Shown: piece after piece, positions 60,823-64,000 of the stretch | Position numbering within the stretch: position 1 is the first letter of the stretch | How the letters are laid out: every line of letters starts with the position of its first letter | DNA from: Asaia bogorensis NBRC 16594 | GTDB lineage: Bacteria > Pseudomonadota > Alphaproteobacteria > Acetobacterales > Acetobacteraceae | DNA: 64,000 nucleotides | Reading direction: 5' to 3' | Assembly (NCBI RefSeq): GCF_001547995.1 | Contig: NZ_AP014690.1 | Location: 3,003,501 to 3,067,500, forward strand | Made by a program: the position numbers and the translations under genes | Notes under the pieces: generated by a model | The model's input: only the letters and a program-made list of their open reading frames with translations | Databases searched by the model: none | Told to the model about the DNA's origin: nothing

Positions 60823-61251
60823 GTGAGCGGGGGCCTTTCGCCGTCGTGACACGCTGGTCTCTCACGAAGCGGCAGCGCTCCGAGCACTAATGCTGCCATT
60901 TGCAGGCCGCCATGTTGGCTGACGTTAGAGCCTGTTCACTGCCCGCACCGTGTGGAGACATCCAGATGAAGACGTCGGGTGTTATCAGCTCGCCTCCTTC
61001 CTATCTGAAGCGCGCACGGTCCAGCATTATGCCTGAACCGATATCTATACCTCCCAGCGCTTGCCTCCCGACAAGCAAGCTCATGGCAACATATCCGAGC
61101 GATCAACAACAAGACGAACCGATAAGCGCCTCGTGCGCTTTGATCCTTCACGCGGCAGGCCCGGCGATCATGCGCTCAGCGCGGTCGCCTTCCGGGCCAA
61201 ACGATAAGAAGAACGCGTCCTGTCAAGCATAACTCAGGGAGAGGACGCATC
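60823..61251. other. 429-bp gene-free interval
   Basis: No supported gene. A 110-codon plus-strand frame (60900-61232) is Ser/Pro/Ala-rich with no family resemblance and no good ribosome-binding site; I regard it as non-coding. Only the promoter and the SD (GGGAGAGGA) of the following small gene are expected here. Confidence 0.5.
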
Positions 61252-61767
61252 ATGGTCATTCCAGCTTTTCCACCGCCAGAGGCCGAAGAGGTCATTGCCC
61301 ATGGCAAACCGACGGACAATGAACTGCTCGCCTATTACCGCTCCGAAATCCGGTTCGAGACGGAGACGGTCAATGGCCGCCTGCAGGCGCTTCTGAGTTC
61401 GCAAGCCTTTCTGGTCATCGCCTATGCCACAGCCATGACAGGTTCAACGACGCGATGGGGCGATCGCATGGCGATCCTTATCCCACCGCTTCTTTCGCTT
61501 TTGGGGTTCATGCTGACCTTGATGGCTTTGCCGGGTATTCGCGCTGGCTATGCAGCAATCAGCAAATGGAACGAAAAGGAGCAACACCTGCATAAGCAAT
61601 GCCCCAACCTTTCAGAGTTCACTCTCGCCCGGAGCGACGAGGATGCTCGCGCGATGAATCACCGTGCGCGCCGCGGTCGCATGTTCGCCCATCAGGCGCC
61701 ACTGGTCTTTCTCATCGCCTGGTTTATCTTCGCCCTGATTCCGTTCTATCTCTATGGCGGCTTCTGA
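61252..61767 (+). CDS. Small membrane protein of unknown function
   Basis: A 171-residue protein. About 40 N-terminal acidic/polar residues (EAEEVIAHGKPTDNELLAYYRSEIRFE), then membrane segments near 48-62 (AFLVIAYATAM), 72-92 (AILIPPLLSLLGFMLTLMAL) and 150-168 (PLVFLIAWFIFALIPFYLYGG). A soluble stretch with an acidic DEDARAMNHRARRGR turn lies between segments two and three. SD GGAGAGGA precedes the ATG. No family was recognised; it stands alone between a sugar isomerase gene and an rRNA operon end. Confidence 0.72.
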   Translation: MVIPAFPPPEAEEVIAHGKPTDNELLAYYRSEIRFETETVNGRLQALLSSQAFLVIAYATAMTGSTTRWGDRMAILIPPLLSLLGFMLTLMALPGIRAGYAAISKWNEKEQHLHKQCPNLSEFTLARSDEDARAMNHRARRGRMFAHQAPLVFLIAWFIFALIPFYLYGGF

Positions 61768-62197
61768 GGCCTAACCTGATAATCTCTCAAATCAGGCACA
61801 GATAAGGGGCTCCAGCTGGAGTCTATGAATGCTAGAGGGACTTATCTCGGATTTCGCATATGTTCCGCAAATGGTTCATACAGCCCTTGCTCGGGAGAGG
61901 GTCTGCCGTAGAGCCCTCTGATGTCTACAAGCAAGAACGATCCTCCTTCATGAGGCCGCTACGCCTTGAGAATTCATAACGACCAGAGGCCATTCCTGCC
62001 GAGGATGTGATTATTCTGTGCGTGGGTTGCGCTGATGGCGGTGTTTGTGCCTGGTGTGAGGCAGGGGATGTTTTCGACGCAGGATCCAGGGGTTATCTGG
62101 GCTGCGATCTGAGCGAGCCCTACGCGCGCGCGTATAGACGCGTATTCTTCTGGGCGAGAGCTGCGCTGTGCCTGGATTGTGTATTGTGTGGGTATTT
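61768..62197. other. Interval between the small membrane protein gene and the rRNA operon end
   Basis: No convincing gene. It contains short inverted repeats (CCTGAT...ATCAGG near 61780, and the perfect palindrome CTCCAGCTGGAG at 61810-61821), and a 39-codon plus frame at 61860-61979 without a clear ribosome-binding site. On the minus strand this is the region where the rRNA operon should end; no strong intrinsic terminator was spotted. Confidence 0.4.
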
Positions 62198-62274
<77 letters not shown>

Positions 62275-62310
62275 GGGGTGGTGGTGTGTTTTGTGGGGTG
62301 GATCAGGGGA

Positions 62311-62424
62311 CCTGGCGGCGACCGACTTTTCCGCATCTTGAGATGCAGTATCATAGGCGCTGGGGCGTTTCACGGCCGAGTTCGGGATGGGATCGGGTGG
62401 AAGTCTCCCGCCATAGCCACCAGG
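62311..62424 (-). rRNA. 5S ribosomal RNA
   Basis: A sequence of about 114 nt on the minus strand starting CCTGGTGGCTATGGCGG and closing with CGCCGCCAGG, which pairs with the 5' end as helix I. The internal CCCGATCCCATCCCGAACTC and GGCCGTGAAACGCCCCAGCG blocks are typical of bacterial 5S. The ends may shift by one to three bases. It lies between 23S rRNA and tRNA-fMet. Confidence 0.92.
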
Positions 62425-62559
62425 TCTTCTGATCCACCCGACAACTGTGTGTCGGTGTGGAGGTTGGTGTTTGTGTATGATGAGTGTGATTGCGTGGATG
62501 ATTGCTATGCATGTGTATGCTCTCTTTTGGAGAGCGTTGTGTGAGCGATATGGGCGATT

Positions 62560-64000
<1,441 letters not shown>

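Noticed and set aside
60900..61232. 110-codon plus-strand frame between AGE gene and small membrane protein
   Set aside because: Ser/Pro/Ala-rich with no good start signal or family resemblance.
61860..61979. 39-codon plus-strand frame starting MFRKWF
   Set aside because: Too short for support without a clear ribosome-binding site or known relatives.

Overview
The window looks like a chromosomal segment of an acetic acid bacterium (Alphaproteobacteria, Acetobacteraceae). The basis is a moderately high G+C, alphaproteobacterial rRNA sequence, the order 23S-5S-tRNA-fMet, the housekeeping run infA-maf-RNase E/G-like-yacG-tRNA-Phe, and many sugar, polyol and periplasmic redox genes. The genus cannot be fixed from what is visible; an Asaia/Gluconobacter-type lineage is only a guess. 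No CRISPR array, prophage or intact insertion sequence was seen.

Layout. 1-3.7 kb, minus strand: a polyol/ketohexose catabolic operon (DeoR-type repressor, PfkB kinase, GatZ/KbaZ-family protein, sorbitol-dehydrogenase-like SDR cut by the window edge). 3.8-11 kb: NudK-type Nudix hydrolase, PsiE-like membrane protein, SBF-type symporter, MscS-type channel, sugar-phosphate isomerase-like protein and a CPA1 Na+/H+ antiporter. 11.1-16.8 kb: a YhaO/YhaN (SbcDC-like) nuclease-ATPase pair plus an SDR. 17-23.4 kb: an RND permease, a periplasmic S9 peptidase and an L,D-transpeptidase lipoprotein, probably one operon. 23.4-31.2 kb: LysR/Rieske oxygenase pair, aspartase, MgtC-like protein, DnaB and an aldo-keto reductase.

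31.4-35.9 kb: hisG-hisD, a terminator, infA-maf-RNase E/G-like-yacG and tRNA-Phe. Directly behind this tRNA lies an AT-rich stretch with what looks like a decayed IS5-family transposase, then a tightly coupled three-gene cassette (HAD phosphatase, a nucleotidyltransferase-like/APH-kinase fusion, and a sugar nucleotidyltransferase). It is probably an acquired surface-glycan module. 39.4-48.3 kb: SDR/AraC pair, small lipoprotein, DsbD/ScsB-type reductase, HrpB helicase and a sugar-porter MFS permease.

48.3-61.8 kb: a siderophore receptor behind a perfect Fur-like palindrome, a YdiJ-type D-2-hydroxyacid dehydrogenase, an envelope-stress operon (DegP-like protease, response regulator, histidine kinase), HldE with an AGE-family isomerase, and a small membrane protein. 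The window ends in the 3' half of an rRNA operon on the minus strand.

The most informative regulatory signal is a shared pattern. Two TTTCG-N3-CGAAA-type sites with centres exactly 20 bp apart lie upstream of the MFS sugar porter (46735-46767). The same architecture, less perfect, lies at the promoter of the DeoR regulator (3689-3721). This links the polyol operon to a transporter 43 kb away.
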